Part shown: in pieces, positions 15,849-24,605 of the stretch
Layout of the letters: each line of letters begins with the position of its first letter
Position numbering within the stretch: position 1 is the stretch's first letter
DNA from: Pseudomonas sp. LFM046
GTDB taxonomy: Bacteria > Pseudomonadota > Gammaproteobacteria > Pseudomonadales > Pseudomonadaceae
NCBI RefSeq assembly: GCF_000949385.2
Contig: NZ_JYKO02000001.1
Coordinates: forward strand, 4,164,770-4,228,769
Length of the DNA: 64,000 bases
Direction of reading: 5' to 3'
Made by a program: the position numbers and the translations under genes
The notes under the pieces: model-generated
What the model saw: the letters and a program-made list of their open reading frames with translations, nothing else
Told to the model about the DNA's origin: nothing
Database searches by the model: none

Positions 15849-16997
15849 ATGCTATTCAAAAAGTGCCTACTCGCTCTGGCGATTGGTGGTGTTCTCTCGG
15901 CATCCAGCGTGCTGGTCCCGGATTACATTTCGAGTTCATCCGTAGTTCACGCCCAAGATGGAGGCGGTGGACATGGCGGTAGCGGTGGTGGTGGCGGTGG
16001 CCACGGTGGTAGCGGTGGCGGCGGCAGTGGCGGCGGCGGCGGTGGCGGTAGCGGCGGCGGCAGTGGAGGCGGCGGCGGCAGTGGCGGCGGCGGCAGTGGA
16101 GGCGGCGGCGGTGGTGGCGGCGGCCATGGTGGTGGCGGTCACGGCGGTGATGGCGGCGGAGGCCATGGTGATGGCGGCGGCCATGGTGATGGCGGCGGCC
16201 ATGGTGATGGCGGCGGCCATGGTGACGGCGGCGGCCATGGTGGCGGCCATGCCGGTAACGGCCATGGAGGTCCGGGGCACGGTGACGCAGACCATGGTGG
16301 CGTAGCCGGCAACAACGGCCCGGGCAATGCCCATGACAACGACGCGGACGATAACGACGCGGATGACAATGACGCAGACGCTGCCAGAGACGCTGCCAGA
16401 GATGCAGCAGATGCGGCGAGAGACGCTGCAAGAGCGGAGGCAGATGCCGCCAGAGATGCAGCCAGGGCTGCGGCGGATGCTGCCAGAGACGCAGCCAAAG
16501 CGGCTGGAGACCCGAACGCCGATGCCGAAAGAGATGCTGCTCGAGCAGCCGCAGATGCGGCTCGGGATGAAGCCAGAGCGGCGGCAGATGCAGCCAGGGA
16601 CGCTGCCAAAGCGGCGGCAGATGCTGCCAGAGATGCAGCTCGGGCACCTGACGATGATGCTGATCAAGCTGCTCGCGAAGCGGCCGAAGATGCAGCAGAC
16701 GCGGCCAGAGAAGCTGCCGAAGACGCTGATCAAGCAGCTCGTGAAGCTGCCGAAGAAGCGGAAGACGCTGCCAGGGAAGCAGCCGAAGATGCTGACGACG
16801 TTGCTCGCGAAGCTGCCGAAGACGCGGCAGACGCTGCCAGGGAAGCAGCCGAAGACGTTGATCAAGCACCTCGCGAAGCTGCCGAAGAGGCAGCAGACGC
16901 TGCCAGGGAAGCAGCTGAAGACGCGGCAGATGCCGCTCGCGAAGCTGCAGAGGACGCCCCTGACGTAATGCCGGCTGGACAAGCGGCGGTTCAATAA
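15849..16997 (+). CDS. Secreted Gly/His-rich protein with LEA-like 11-residue repeats
   Basis: 382 residues in four parts: a signal peptide of 35 residues (KKCLLALAIGG, cleavage after VVHA); a glycine-rich region 38-160 with GGGGHGGS and four GHGDGG units; an acidic linker 162-177 of repeated DNDAD; and an alanine-rich helix 178-372 of 17 eleven-residue units. Units are AARDAA(R/K)AAAD in the first half and AAREAAEDAAD in the second, interrupted only by PNAD and DADQ. An 11-residue period is typical of group 3 LEA proteins and right-handed coiled coils. A GGAGG site precedes the ATG. No enzyme domain is visible. A protective, matrix or surface role is inference. Confidence 0.75.
   Translation: MLFKKCLLALAIGGVLSASSVLVPDYISSSSVVHAQDGGGGHGGSGGGGGGHGGSGGGGSGGGGGGGSGGGSGGGGGSGGGGSGGGGGGGGGHGGGGHGGDGGGGHGDGGGHGDGGGHGDGGGHGDGGGHGGGHAGNGHGGPGHGDADHGGVAGNNGPGNAHDNDADDNDADDNDADAARDAARDAADAARDAARAEADAARDAARAAADAARDAAKAAGDPNADAERDAARAAADAARDEARAAADAARDAAKAAADAARDAARAPDDDADQAAREAAEDAADAAREAAEDADQAAREAAEEAEDAAREAAEDADDVAREAAEDAADAAREAAEDVDQAPREAAEEAADAAREAAEDAADAAREAAEDAPDVMPAGQAAVQ
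16380..16965 (+). repeat. 33-bp coding tandem repeat (hendecad array)
   Basis: DNA encoding the eleven-residue units repeats every 33 bases for about 580 bases, with recurring GCCAGAGATGCAGC and GAAGCAGCCGAAGA blocks. Such arrays change copy number by slippage, so length is likely to vary between strains. Confidence 0.75.
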
Positions 16998-17178
16998 CGA
17001 GTCAGGTGTTTGAAGAGTCGTGTCGATCGGAGTTTCCAGGTTGGTGCTTTGCCAACCTGGGGCTCCATTGTCCATGCGCCGTCGAGCAACGCTCATGCGC
17101 CGGCCTTAGGTTCTCTGGCTTGCGCCGCTGCTACGCTGAAAGTCGATGCACTACCGCCCCAACCGGAAGGAGGTGGGT

Positions 17179-17409
17179 ATGGCGGGCATCACGCTGGACT
17201 CTGACCTGAGGTGCCCGCACTGTGGATTCGTGCAACGGCTGCGGATGCCAACCGACTTCTGCCTGTTCTTCCATGGGTGCAGCGAGTGCAAGCGCGTGAT
17301 GTGGGCCAAGCCGGGCGACTGCTGCGTGTTCTGTTCCTATGGTTCGGTGCCCTGCCCGCCTCGCCAGCACCAGGCGGTACGCTGCACGAGTGGGTGCACA
17401 CCTGAGTGA
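17179..17409 (+). CDS. GDCCVxC-motif cysteine-rich small protein
   Basis: 76 residues with DLRCPHCGF near the N-terminus and the signature GDCCVFCSYGSVPCPP. NCBI-style annotation calls this the GDCCVxC domain (seleno)protein family; here the positions are all Cys, none is a UGA. It probably binds a metal through its four or more cysteine pairs. GGAAGGAGG lies just before the ATG at 17179; an upstream ATG at 17146 is in frame but has no such site. Function unknown. Confidence 0.75.
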   Translation: MAGITLDSDLRCPHCGFVQRLRMPTDFCLFFHGCSECKRVMWAKPGDCCVFCSYGSVPCPPRQHQAVRCTSGCTPE

Positions 17410-17605
17410 ACAGCGCTTCCCGTGCCTGCCAGAAATTTCGACTCGACGTTCTCCGCTGATCCCCCACCTCCCGTTGGCACCCCGTCAGCCCGTTCCTGCG
17501 GCCTGATGGTTTCCGTGCGACCTTCCTTCCCCTCACACCCGGCCCCTCTTCCTGAAGCGGAAAGGGTGACACGCGCTGGCTACCGAGCAGTCATCCGATG
17601 CTTTC

Positions 17606-17691
17606 GTAGGATGCGGAAGAGCGAAGCGAAACCCATCAGCGATGGTCAATGGGTTGCGCAAGCTCGCGGAACGCCGCCCGCCCCATCCTAC
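17606..17691. repeat. Intergenic inverted repeat, GTAGGATGGG family (copy 1)
   Basis: An 86-bp imperfect palindrome with GTAGGAT and ATCCTAC ends. Its reverse complement closely matches the copy at 48856-48940 across the shared GGCGGCGTTCCGCGAGCTTG core. The remainder of the 17410-17784 gap shows nothing else except the terminator at 17755-17779. Confidence 0.75.
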
Positions 17692-17754
17692 AAGGATGTC
17701 CATAGCCCGGATGGAGTCTGGGCTACCAACGAGATGGGCAATGAATCCGTGAGA

Positions 17755-17779
17755 AAAGGGCCGCTACGCGGCCCCTTCC
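17755..17779 (-). terminator. Terminator of the dual-receiver regulator gene
   Basis: GGGGCCGC / GCGGCCC stem followed by TTTT on the minus strand, directly downstream of the regulator stop at 17785. Confidence 0.75.
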
Positions 17780-17784
17780 CCATC

Positions 17785-18699
17785 TCAGGCAATCATCCGT
17801 TCCCGCAGCCTAGCCAGCATGCCGAGGATGCTGCCGACCCGCTGGTTCTCGGCGGCCTCCTTGGGCGCATCGGCCACGCGCGGGAGCAGGTCGAGGGGTT
17901 GGGCGCGCCAGAGGAAGGCTTGCTCGGCGGCAGCCTTCAGGCCCTTTTCGAACAGGCCGCGGCGGATCGGCTTGGGCAGGTAGCGGAAGATCTGCGCTTC
18001 GTTGATCAGCTTGAGCAGCGCCTGGGTATCGCGGAAGGGGGTGACCACCAGGCTGAGCAGGCGTGGATGGGCCTGGGCCAGGGATTTCAGCAGCGGCGCC
18101 ATGTCCTCGCCGCCGAGCTTGAGGTCGCTGACCAGGATGTCCACCTGGTCCATGTTCAGGGTCACCAGGGCTTCGCTCAGGCTGTGGGCACGCAGCAGGC
18201 GGTGACCGCCAGCCTGGCAGAAGGCCTCGACGCAGTGCAGGGTTTCCTGGTCGTCGTCCAGCAGCAGCAGGGAAAGCGGTGCGGCCAGGTCGCTGGTGGC
18301 CGACGTGACCGGCGCAGCGGCCTGGCGTGTGGCGATTTCGGCGGCCTGGCGCAGGGTGAAGGCCATTTCCTGCGGGTCCCAAGGCTTGGTCAGGTAGCGG
18401 AAGATGCCGCCGCTGTTCAGGGCCTCCACCGCAGCGTCCAGGTCGGAGTAGCCGGTGAGCAGGATGCGCAGGCACTCCGGGGCGATCTCGCGGGAGCGCG
18501 CCAGCAGTTCGGCGCCGTTCATGCGCGGCATGCGCTGGTCGCTGACGATGATCTGCACCGACTCTTCCTTCAGGCGCTCCAGGGCCCGCAGCGGATCGCT
18601 TTCGATGATCACGTCGTACTGGCGGCGGAACTGCAGCGCCAGGCTGCGCAGGATGCGTTCCTCGTCGTCGACGAAGAGGATGCGAATGGGGGTGGTCAT
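17785..18699 (-). CDS. Response regulator with two receiver domains
   Basis: 304 residues. The first receiver (1-125) has V-D-D-E at the N-terminus and phospho-acceptor D54 in VSDQRMP. The second (about 143-255) starts LLLLDDDQETL and has VSDLKLGG. There is no DNA-binding, GGDEF or HD domain. It starts four bases after the stop of the CBS-kinase gene and is its evident partner. Such proteins relay phosphate to another output or act by protein contact. Confidence 0.88.
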   Translation of the reverse strand: MTTPIRILFVDDEERILRSLALQFRRQYDVIIESDPLRALERLKEESVQIIVSDQRMPRMNGAELLARSREIAPECLRILLTGYSDLDAAVEALNSGGIFRYLTKPWDPQEMAFTLRQAAEIATRQAAAPVTSATSDLAAPLSLLLLDDDQETLHCVEAFCQAGGHRLLRAHSLSEALVTLNMDQVDILVSDLKLGGEDMAPLLKSLAQAHPRLLSLVVTPFRDTQALLKLINEAQIFRYLPKPIRRGLFEKGLKAAAEQAFLWRAQPLDLLPRVADAPKEAAENQRVGSILGMLARLRERMIA

Positions 18700-18703
18700 G
18701 GGC

Positions 18704-20008
18704 TCAGGCGCTCCGTTTCAGTTCGACTGCCTGACTGCGCGGCAGGCTGATGAGAAAGCGCGTTCCGCGCCCCGGCTCCGAGGCCACGCGGATACTGCCG
18801 CCATGGTCACGGATGATCTTGTAGCTGATGGACAACCCCAGCCCCGTGCCCTCGCCCACCGGCTTGGTGGTGAAGAACGGGTCGAAGATGCGCCGCATCA
18901 CCTCGGGCGGCATACCCCGACCGTTGTCCTGCACGGAGATGAAGACGCTGGCGTCGTCGGCCCAGCTCTTCACCTGGATGCGCCCCGGCCCGTCCATGGC
19001 CTGGGCGGCGTTGGTGAAGAGGTTGAGCAGCACCTGGTTGATCTGGGAGGGCGTGCAGGCAATGCGCGGCAACTCGCCCAGCAACTGGAACACCTCGGCC
19101 TTGTCCTTGATGTGGTTGCGGGCGATCAGCAAGGCACTGCGGATGCAGTCGTTGAGGTCAACTTCCTCGCTCATGGCCCGGTCCAGGCGGGCGAAGTCCT
19201 TGAGCCCCGAAACCAGTTCGGCGATCTGGCCGAGGCCGTAGAGGGTATCGCCGAACAGTTGGCGCAGGTCGCCGGCCAGCAGGTCGGGCGCAGCCCCTTC
19301 GCGCGCGATCGCTGCACGGTCAAGGGCATCGGCCAGGCGCTGTTCGTCACAGGCCGGATCTTCCAGGCAAGCGGCCAGGGTGGCCTGGCTGTCGGCAAGG
19401 GCGAAGAGCGGCGTGGTCAGCGCTTCCATCAACTGCACGTTGTTCTTCACGTAGCCCAGCGGCGTGTTCAATTCATGGGCGACGCCGGCCACCATCTGGC
19501 CGAGGGACGCCATCTTCTCCGACTGCACCAGCTGAGTCTGGGATTCCTTCAGGTCCACCAGCGCCTGACGCAGCACCCGGTTGCGCTGGGCGATGCGCAG
19601 CTCCATGGCCTTCAGCAGGTCCAGCACCGTACCGAGCCCCAAGTAGCGTCCCTGCTCGTCCACCAGGATGAAATCTTCGGTAATGGGGTACTGCAATTGC
19701 GCGGTGACCTGCTTGGCCGCCAGCTCCAGGCCGGAGGCCAGGCTGACGGTCAGCGGTGCCGGGTTCATCACGTCGGCTACCGGACGACGGCCCCAGAGAT
19801 CGCGCCCGAAGCGCTGCATGAAGATGTCCTGCAACGCGTAACGGCTGACCAGGCCCAGCGGCTGGCCCTGCCCGTCCACCACTGGCAGGGACAGGAATGC
19901 CTTGTGTTCATGGGTCAGCAGACGATCGGCCACGTCACTGATGCTCATGTCCGGGGCCAGTGGCTCCACGGGTCTGAGCAGGCGCGCCAGACTGCTTTCG
20001 GCTGCCAT
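18704..20008 (-). CDS. Cytosolic sensor kinase with N-terminal CBS pair
   Basis: 434 residues, no membrane segment. A tandem CBS region (residues about 10-135: DRLLTHEHKAFLSLPVVD, then VADVMNPAPLTV) precedes a coiled coil and HisKA (LGQMVAGVAHELNTPLGYV). The ATPase domain carries NLFTNAAQAM, DNGRGMP and GTGLGLSIS. CBS pairs usually bind adenine nucleotides, so it may sense energy state. I chose the ATG at 20008, preceded by GGAG, over a longer frame to 20101. Confidence 0.88.
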   Translation of the reverse strand: MAAESSLARLLRPVEPLAPDMSISDVADRLLTHEHKAFLSLPVVDGQGQPLGLVSRYALQDIFMQRFGRDLWGRRPVADVMNPAPLTVSLASGLELAAKQVTAQLQYPITEDFILVDEQGRYLGLGTVLDLLKAMELRIAQRNRVLRQALVDLKESQTQLVQSEKMASLGQMVAGVAHELNTPLGYVKNNVQLMEALTTPLFALADSQATLAACLEDPACDEQRLADALDRAAIAREGAAPDLLAGDLRQLFGDTLYGLGQIAELVSGLKDFARLDRAMSEEVDLNDCIRSALLIARNHIKDKAEVFQLLGELPRIACTPSQINQVLLNLFTNAAQAMDGPGRIQVKSWADDASVFISVQDNGRGMPPEVMRRIFDPFFTTKPVGEGTGLGLSISYKIIRDHGGSIRVASEPGRGTRFLISLPRSQAVELKRSA

Positions 20009-20153
20009 GATCGGTACTCCGCGACTTATGGGTGCCGGGCATTCAAGCAGCATCAGGTTGCCATCATGTGACAGGTGTCTCATACAGGAAACATTTGGCA
20101 TTGCGGCGCGGGAGCGACAACACTGAAATCTACATTTTCAGGAGTCTGGGACC

Positions 20154-21029
20154 ATGCCCGAAAAAGCCACCGCCTCGACGCCCCGCAAGGGATGGATCCT
20201 TCGCCTGCTGCGCATCCTGGCGTGGTTGTTGATCGTCGTTTCCCTGGTCTGCGTGGCTATTTACCTGGCGTTCGGCCCTGCCCGGATGATCGATCGCCTG
20301 AAGCCTTCCGCGCCGGTGTTCCCGGAGCACGTCACCGAGGCGCCGCAGCCGCCAGAGACCGCCGCGCCGGTCACCGCCCCGCCGTCGGCGCCAGCCGAGA
20401 CTCGGGAACTGGTCAATCAGGTCATGGACAGCACTGAAGACATCTGGGGCGAGTTCCTCGCCCGTGGCGACTTCGCCTACCGCAAACCCAAGCTGGAACT
20501 CTATGAAGGCCGAGTGGACGCCGGCTGCAAGAACGTCGGTACCGCCAGCGGGCCGTTCTACTGCCCGGACGGCAAGCGCCTGTACCTGGACCTGGCTTTC
20601 CTCGACGAACTGGGCAAGCGCCTCCCTGAAGCGAGTGCCTTTGCCAAGAGTTATGTGGTGGCCCATGAAGTGGGCCACCACGTGCAGAACCTGACCGGGG
20701 TGAACAGCTGGATCAATGATTACCGCGCTCGCGGGGAAATCACCACGGACCTGGAAACCGCCCAGGAACTGCAGGCCGACTGCCTGGCGGGCATCTGGAT
20801 CACTTATGCACAGCGCAAGTACCCCTGGGTTCAGCCCGACCAGATGGACAAAGTCCTCAAGGCCGTGGCGGCCCTGACCCAGGAACGCGCCAAGGCCAAG
20901 GACCAGCCGCCCATGGCCGATCAGTTGGCGGCGAGCGACGTGGAGACTCGCATGCACTGGTTCAGGGTAGGCGTGGAAACCGGGGACCCGCGGGAGTGCA
21001 CCCTGCTGTTCAGCGGCATGGTGCAGTAG
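20154..21029 (+). CDS. Membrane-anchored neutral zinc metallopeptidase (YpfJ family)
   Basis: 291 residues. One TM helix at about 18-40 is followed by a Pro/Ala-rich stretch and a periplasmic catalytic domain with the zinc motif HEVGHH, the third-ligand region ELQADCLAG and family-specific GPFYCPDGKRLYLDL. Homologues are poorly characterised periplasmic peptidases. GGAG precedes the ATG. Stands alone between the kinase and hmgR genes. Confidence 0.87.
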   Translation: MPEKATASTPRKGWILRLLRILAWLLIVVSLVCVAIYLAFGPARMIDRLKPSAPVFPEHVTEAPQPPETAAPVTAPPSAPAETRELVNQVMDSTEDIWGEFLARGDFAYRKPKLELYEGRVDAGCKNVGTASGPFYCPDGKRLYLDLAFLDELGKRLPEASAFAKSYVVAHEVGHHVQNLTGVNSWINDYRARGEITTDLETAQELQADCLAGIWITYAQRKYPWVQPDQMDKVLKAVAALTQERAKAKDQPPMADQLAASDVETRMHWFRVGVETGDPRECTLLFSGMVQ

Positions 21030-21059
21030 GCCTCCGAAGGGACCGGATGAGGGGCCGGA

Positions 21060-21848
21060 TCACTCCGGCTGGCGTCCGCCCATCCTCAGGCTGATGGCTT
21101 CGGCCGCCTGGTGCAGCCGCTCGGCGGCGGAGCCCTGGGTGTCGGCGCGGAACACGCTGGCCGCGCCGACCACGGTGATCACCCCGGCCAACTTGCTACC
21201 GGTGGCGAACAGCGGAGCCGACAGGGCGTTCACCCCGGGCATCAGCAGGCCATGCACCGGGTGCAGGCCAGTGGTGCGGATCTGCGCCATCTGCTCCTGG
21301 AGTTCGGCGGCTCCTGGAGCGCCTGGCAGGGCCAGTTCCTCGTCGCGCAGGAAGGCGGTTTCGGCCTCCGGCAGGTAGGTGTTGAAGACCAGGCCGGTGG
21401 AGGAGCCCAGCAGCGGCAGCACCGAGCCCACCTGGGTGACCAGGGTCACCGCGCGCAGGGCCTGCTCCACATGGACCACGGTTGGCCCCTTGTTGCCCCA
21501 CACGGCAAGGAAGCAGGTTTCATTCAGCGCATCCCGCAGGTCCACCAGATGCGGCATGGAGACCTTCACCACATCCAGTCGACCAATGGCGGCCAGCCCC
21601 ACCAGCAGTGCCTCACGGCCGAGGCCATAGTGGTTGGTGGTGGCGTCCTGCTCGGCGAAGCCACTGGCGATCAGCGCCTGCAGGTAGCGATGGACCTTGC
21701 TGGCCGGCATCCCAACGTGTTCGGCCAGCTTCGACAGCGAGGTGGCCGGCGCCAGCTCCGCCAAACCCTTGAGAATGTCGGTGCCCACTTCCGCGGCCTG
21801 CACCTTCTGCCGCCGCGGGGCGCTCGCGCTGTCGTTTTCGCTTGTCAT
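21060..21848 (-). CDS. hmgR: IclR-family regulator of homogentisate catabolism
   Basis: 262 residues with an N-terminal winged helix (LSKLAEHVGMPASKVHRYLQAL) and an IclR effector domain. It is divergent from hmgA and separated from it by about 100 bases carrying a 17-bp palindrome. In P. putida HmgR is an IclR repressor of hmgABC released by homogentisate; position and family support the same role here. Confidence 0.85.
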   Translation of the reverse strand: MTSENDSASAPRRQKVQAAEVGTDILKGLAELAPATSLSKLAEHVGMPASKVHRYLQALIASGFAEQDATTNHYGLGREALLVGLAAIGRLDVVKVSMPHLVDLRDALNETCFLAVWGNKGPTVVHVEQALRAVTLVTQVGSVLPLLGSSTGLVFNTYLPEAETAFLRDEELALPGAPGAAELQEQMAQIRTTGLHPVHGLLMPGVNALSAPLFATGSKLAGVITVVGAASVFRADTQGSAAERLHQAAEAISLRMGGRQPE

Positions 21849-21907
21849 GTCCTGGCCTTGGTCGGTGTGAAGGGCGCTGTTATAGCTTGACCCCTTTTGC
21901 CTTTCAA

Positions 21908-21924
21908 ATTACGTTATGCGTAAT
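21908..21924. promoter_or_regulatory. Candidate HmgR operator
   Basis: A 17-bp inverted repeat, ATTACG-TTATG-CGTAAT, with perfect six-base arms, 27 bases before hmgA. P. putida HmgR is reported to bind a 17-bp palindrome in the hmg promoter, so size and place agree. Confidence 0.65.
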
Positions 21925-21950
21925 TCAATTACAAAAACAGCGAGGTCGCC

Positions 21951-23246
21951 ATGGTCTCCCCCACGCAGCTCACTTACCAGTCCGGTTTCGACAACGAATT
22001 CAGCAGCGAGGCCCTGCCGGGTGCCCTGCCCGTCGGCCAGAACTCCCCGCAGAAAGTCCCCTACGGCCTGTACGCCGAACTGCTCTCCGGCACCGCCTTC
22101 ACCGTGCCCCGCAGCGAAGGCCGGCGGACCTGGATGTACCGCATCAAGCCCTCGGCGAATCATCCGAAGTACCAGCGCCTGGAGCGCCAGATCACCGGCA
22201 ATCGCCTGGGCCCGGTCACGCCTAACCGCCTGCGCTGGAACCCGCAGGACATCCCCGCCGAACGCACCGACTTCATCGACGGCCTGCTGACCATCGCCGC
22301 CACCAGCGATGCCGAGCAGGCGTCCGGCGTGAGCGTGCACCTGTTCCGCGCCAATACCTCGATGCAGCGGGTGTTCTTCAATGCCGATGGCGAGCTGCTG
22401 ATCGTTCCGCAACAAGGCCGCCTGCGCATCGCCACTGAGCTGGGCCTGCTGGATGTGGAGCCGCTGGAAATCGCGGTGATCCCGCGCGGCATGAAATTCC
22501 GCGTCGAGCTGCTGGACGCCACTGCGAGCGGCTACATCTGCGAGAACCACGGCGCCGCCCTGCGCCTGCCGGACCTCGGCCCCATCGGCAGCAACGGCCT
22601 GGCCAACCCGCGCGACTTCCTCGCCCCGGTGGCCCATTACGAAGACATCGATGCGCCGGTGACCCTGGTGCAGAAGTTCCTCGGCGAACTCTGGGCCACC
22701 GAGCTGGATCACTCCCCGCTGGACGTGGTCGCCTGGCACGGCAACAACGTGCCCTACAAGTACGACCTGCGCCGCTTCAACACCATCGGCACCGTGAGCT
22801 ACGACCACCCCGACCCGTCGATCTTCACCGTGCTCACCTCCCCCAGTGACACCCACGGTCAGGCCAACGTCGACTTCGTGATCTTCCCGCCGCGCTGGAT
22901 GGTGGCCGAGAACACCTTCCGTCCGCCGTGGTTCCACCGCAACCTGATGAACGAATTCATGGGCCTGATCCAGGGCGCCTACGACGCCAAGGCTGAAGGC
23001 TTCGCCCCGGGCGGCGCCTCGCTGCACAATTGCATGAGCGCCCACGGCCCGGACAACGCCACCACCACCACCGCCATCGCCGTCGACCTGAAACCGCACA
23101 AGATCGACAACACCATGGCCTTCATGTTCGAGACCAGCCGCGTGCTGCGCCCCAGCCAATACGCGCTGGAATGCCCGCAGCTGCAGAGCGACTACGATGC
23201 ATGCTGGGCCGGCATGGCCAAGACCTTCGACAAGGGCAGGATTTGA
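21951..23246 (+). CDS. hmgA: Homogentisate 1,2-dioxygenase
   Basis: 431 residues, the usual length. It opens the homogentisate ring with O2 to give maleylacetoacetate in Phe/Tyr catabolism, using non-haem Fe(II). Recognisable stretches are [25 protein letters not shown] at the end, [15 protein letters not shown] and AHGPDNATT carrying the iron-ligand histidines. First gene of a two-gene operon. Confidence 0.95.
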   Translation: MVSPTQLTYQSGFDNEFSSEALPGALPVGQNSPQKVPYGLYAELLSGTAFTVPRSEGRRTWMYRIKPSANHPKYQRLERQITGNRLGPVTPNRLRWNPQDIPAERTDFIDGLLTIAATSDAEQASGVSVHLFRANTSMQRVFFNADGELLIVPQQGRLRIATELGLLDVEPLEIAVIPRGMKFRVELLDATASGYICENHGAALRLPDLGPIGSNGLANPRDFLAPVAHYEDIDAPVTLVQKFLGELWATELDHSPLDVVAWHGNNVPYKYDLRRFNTIGTVSYDHPDPSIFTVLTSPSDTHGQANVDFVIFPPRWMVAENTFRPPWFHRNLMNEFMGLIQGAYDAKAEGFAPGGASLHNCMSAHGPDNATTTTAIAVDLKPHKIDNTMAFMFETSRVLRPSQYALECPQLQSDYDACWAGMAKTFDKGRI

Positions 23247-23247
23247 C

Positions 23248-24552
23248 ATGACCCAAGCAGACACCCGCCGTAGCTGGATCGCCTCCGCCAACGGCCACCC
23301 CGACTTTCCCCTGCAGAACCTGCCGCTGGGCATCTTCAGCCCGTCCGGCGCCTCGCCCCGTGGCGGCGTGGCCATCGGCGACGCCATCTTCGACCTGAAG
23401 GCCGCTACCGATGCCGGCCTGTTCAGCGGTGAAGCGGCCGAGGCCGCCAGCGCAGCGTGCCACGACAACCTGAACGCCTTCTTCGCCCTCGGCGCCTCCG
23501 CTCGCCGCGCCCTGCGCGCCCAGTTGCAGGACCTGCTGGCCGAAGGCAGCGCCGCCCAGGCACGCCTGGAAGCCATGGGCCAGGCCCTGCTGCCGACCGC
23601 CGCCACCTGCCAGCTGCACCTGCCGGCGAAAGTGGGCGACTACACCGACTTCTATGTGGGCATCCACCACGCCAACAACGTCGGCCGCCTGTTCCGCCCG
23701 GACAATCCGCTGCTGCCCAACTACAAGTACGTGCCCATCGGCTACCACGGTCGCGCGTCCACCGTCTGCGTCTCCGGCACCCCGGTACGCCGCCCGCTGG
23801 GCCAGACCATGCCGCCGGGCAACGAAGTGCCGAACTTCGGCCCCAGCAAGCGCCTGGACTACGAACTGGAACTGGGTATCTGGATCGGCCAGGGCAACGA
23901 GATGGGCGAGTCCATCGCCATCGGCCAGGCCCAGGATCACATCGCCGGCTACTGCCTGCTCAACGACTGGTCCGCCCGTGACGTGCAGGCCTGGGAATAC
24001 CAGCCGCTCGGCCCGTTCCTGGCGAAGAACTTCGGCACCACGGTGTCGCCCTGGGTGGTCACCGCCGAAGCCCTGGAACCCTTCCGTGCCGCCCAGCCGG
24101 CGCGCCCCGAAGGTGACCCGCAGCCCCTGCCCTACCTGCTGGACGAAGCGGATCAGGCCAAGGGCGCCTTCGATATCGAACTGGAAGTGCTGATCCTCAC
24201 CGCCGCCATGCGCGAGAAAGGCCTGGCGCCCCATCGCCTGGCGCTGAGCAACACCCTGAACATGTACTGGACCGTGGCCCAGATGGTCGCCCACCACAGC
24301 GTCGGCGGCTGCAAGCTGCAGTCCGGTGACCTGTTCGGCTCCGGCACCCTCTCCGGTCCGGAACCGCAGGCCTTCGGCAGCCTGCTGGAGAGCACCTTCG
24401 GCGGCAAGCAGCCCATCAGCCTGCCCAACGGCGAGCAGCGCACGTTCCTGGAAGACGGGGATGAAGTGATCCTGCGCGCCCGGTGCAAGCGGGAAGGTTT
24501 CCCCAGCATCGGCTTCGGCGAATGCCGTGGGGTATTGCTGGCAGCGCGCTGA
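23248..24552 (+). CDS. fahA: Fumarylacetoacetase
   Basis: 434 residues. It hydrolyses fumarylacetoacetate to fumarate and acetoacetate, the last step of the homogentisate pathway. Motifs include YTDFYVGIHHANNVG, YHGRASTV and YELELGIWIG. It begins one base after the hmgA stop. The expected third gene, maleylacetoacetate isomerase (maiA), does not follow; a convergent gene for a secreted repeat protein lies there instead. Confidence 0.95.
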   Translation: MTQADTRRSWIASANGHPDFPLQNLPLGIFSPSGASPRGGVAIGDAIFDLKAATDAGLFSGEAAEAASAACHDNLNAFFALGASARRALRAQLQDLLAEGSAAQARLEAMGQALLPTAATCQLHLPAKVGDYTDFYVGIHHANNVGRLFRPDNPLLPNYKYVPIGYHGRASTVCVSGTPVRRPLGQTMPPGNEVPNFGPSKRLDYELELGIWIGQGNEMGESIAIGQAQDHIAGYCLLNDWSARDVQAWEYQPLGPFLAKNFGTTVSPWVVTAEALEPFRAAQPARPEGDPQPLPYLLDEADQAKGAFDIELEVLILTAAMREKGLAPHRLALSNTLNMYWTVAQMVAHHSVGGCKLQSGDLFGSGTLSGPEPQAFGSLLESTFGGKQPISLPNGEQRTFLEDGDEVILRARCKREGFPSIGFGECRGVLLAAR

Positions 24553-24573
24553 ATAACAGGATGCGTGAAGAGT

Positions 24574-24597
24574 GGGGGCAACCAACCGGTTGCCCCC
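24574..24597. terminator. Bidirectional hairpin between fahA and the 13-mer repeat gene
   Basis: Perfect ten-base stem GGGGGCAACC / GGTTGCCCCC with a four-base loop, between two converging genes. The T-tails are weak on both sides. Confidence 0.55.
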
Positions 24598-24605
24598 AGT
24601 CATTT

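Noticed and set aside
15958-16305. CRISPR or satellite array in the GGC-rich DNA
   Set aside because: The repeats are in frame, of 9-15 bases, without spacers; they encode GGGHGD-type protein repeats.
15936-17096. Long minus-strand open frame (386 codons) opposite the Gly/His/LEA-like gene
   Set aside because: It is the antisense shadow of a highly biased repeat; there is no ribosome site and its composition mirrors the plus-strand repeat. The plus-strand protein has a signal peptide and a good start.
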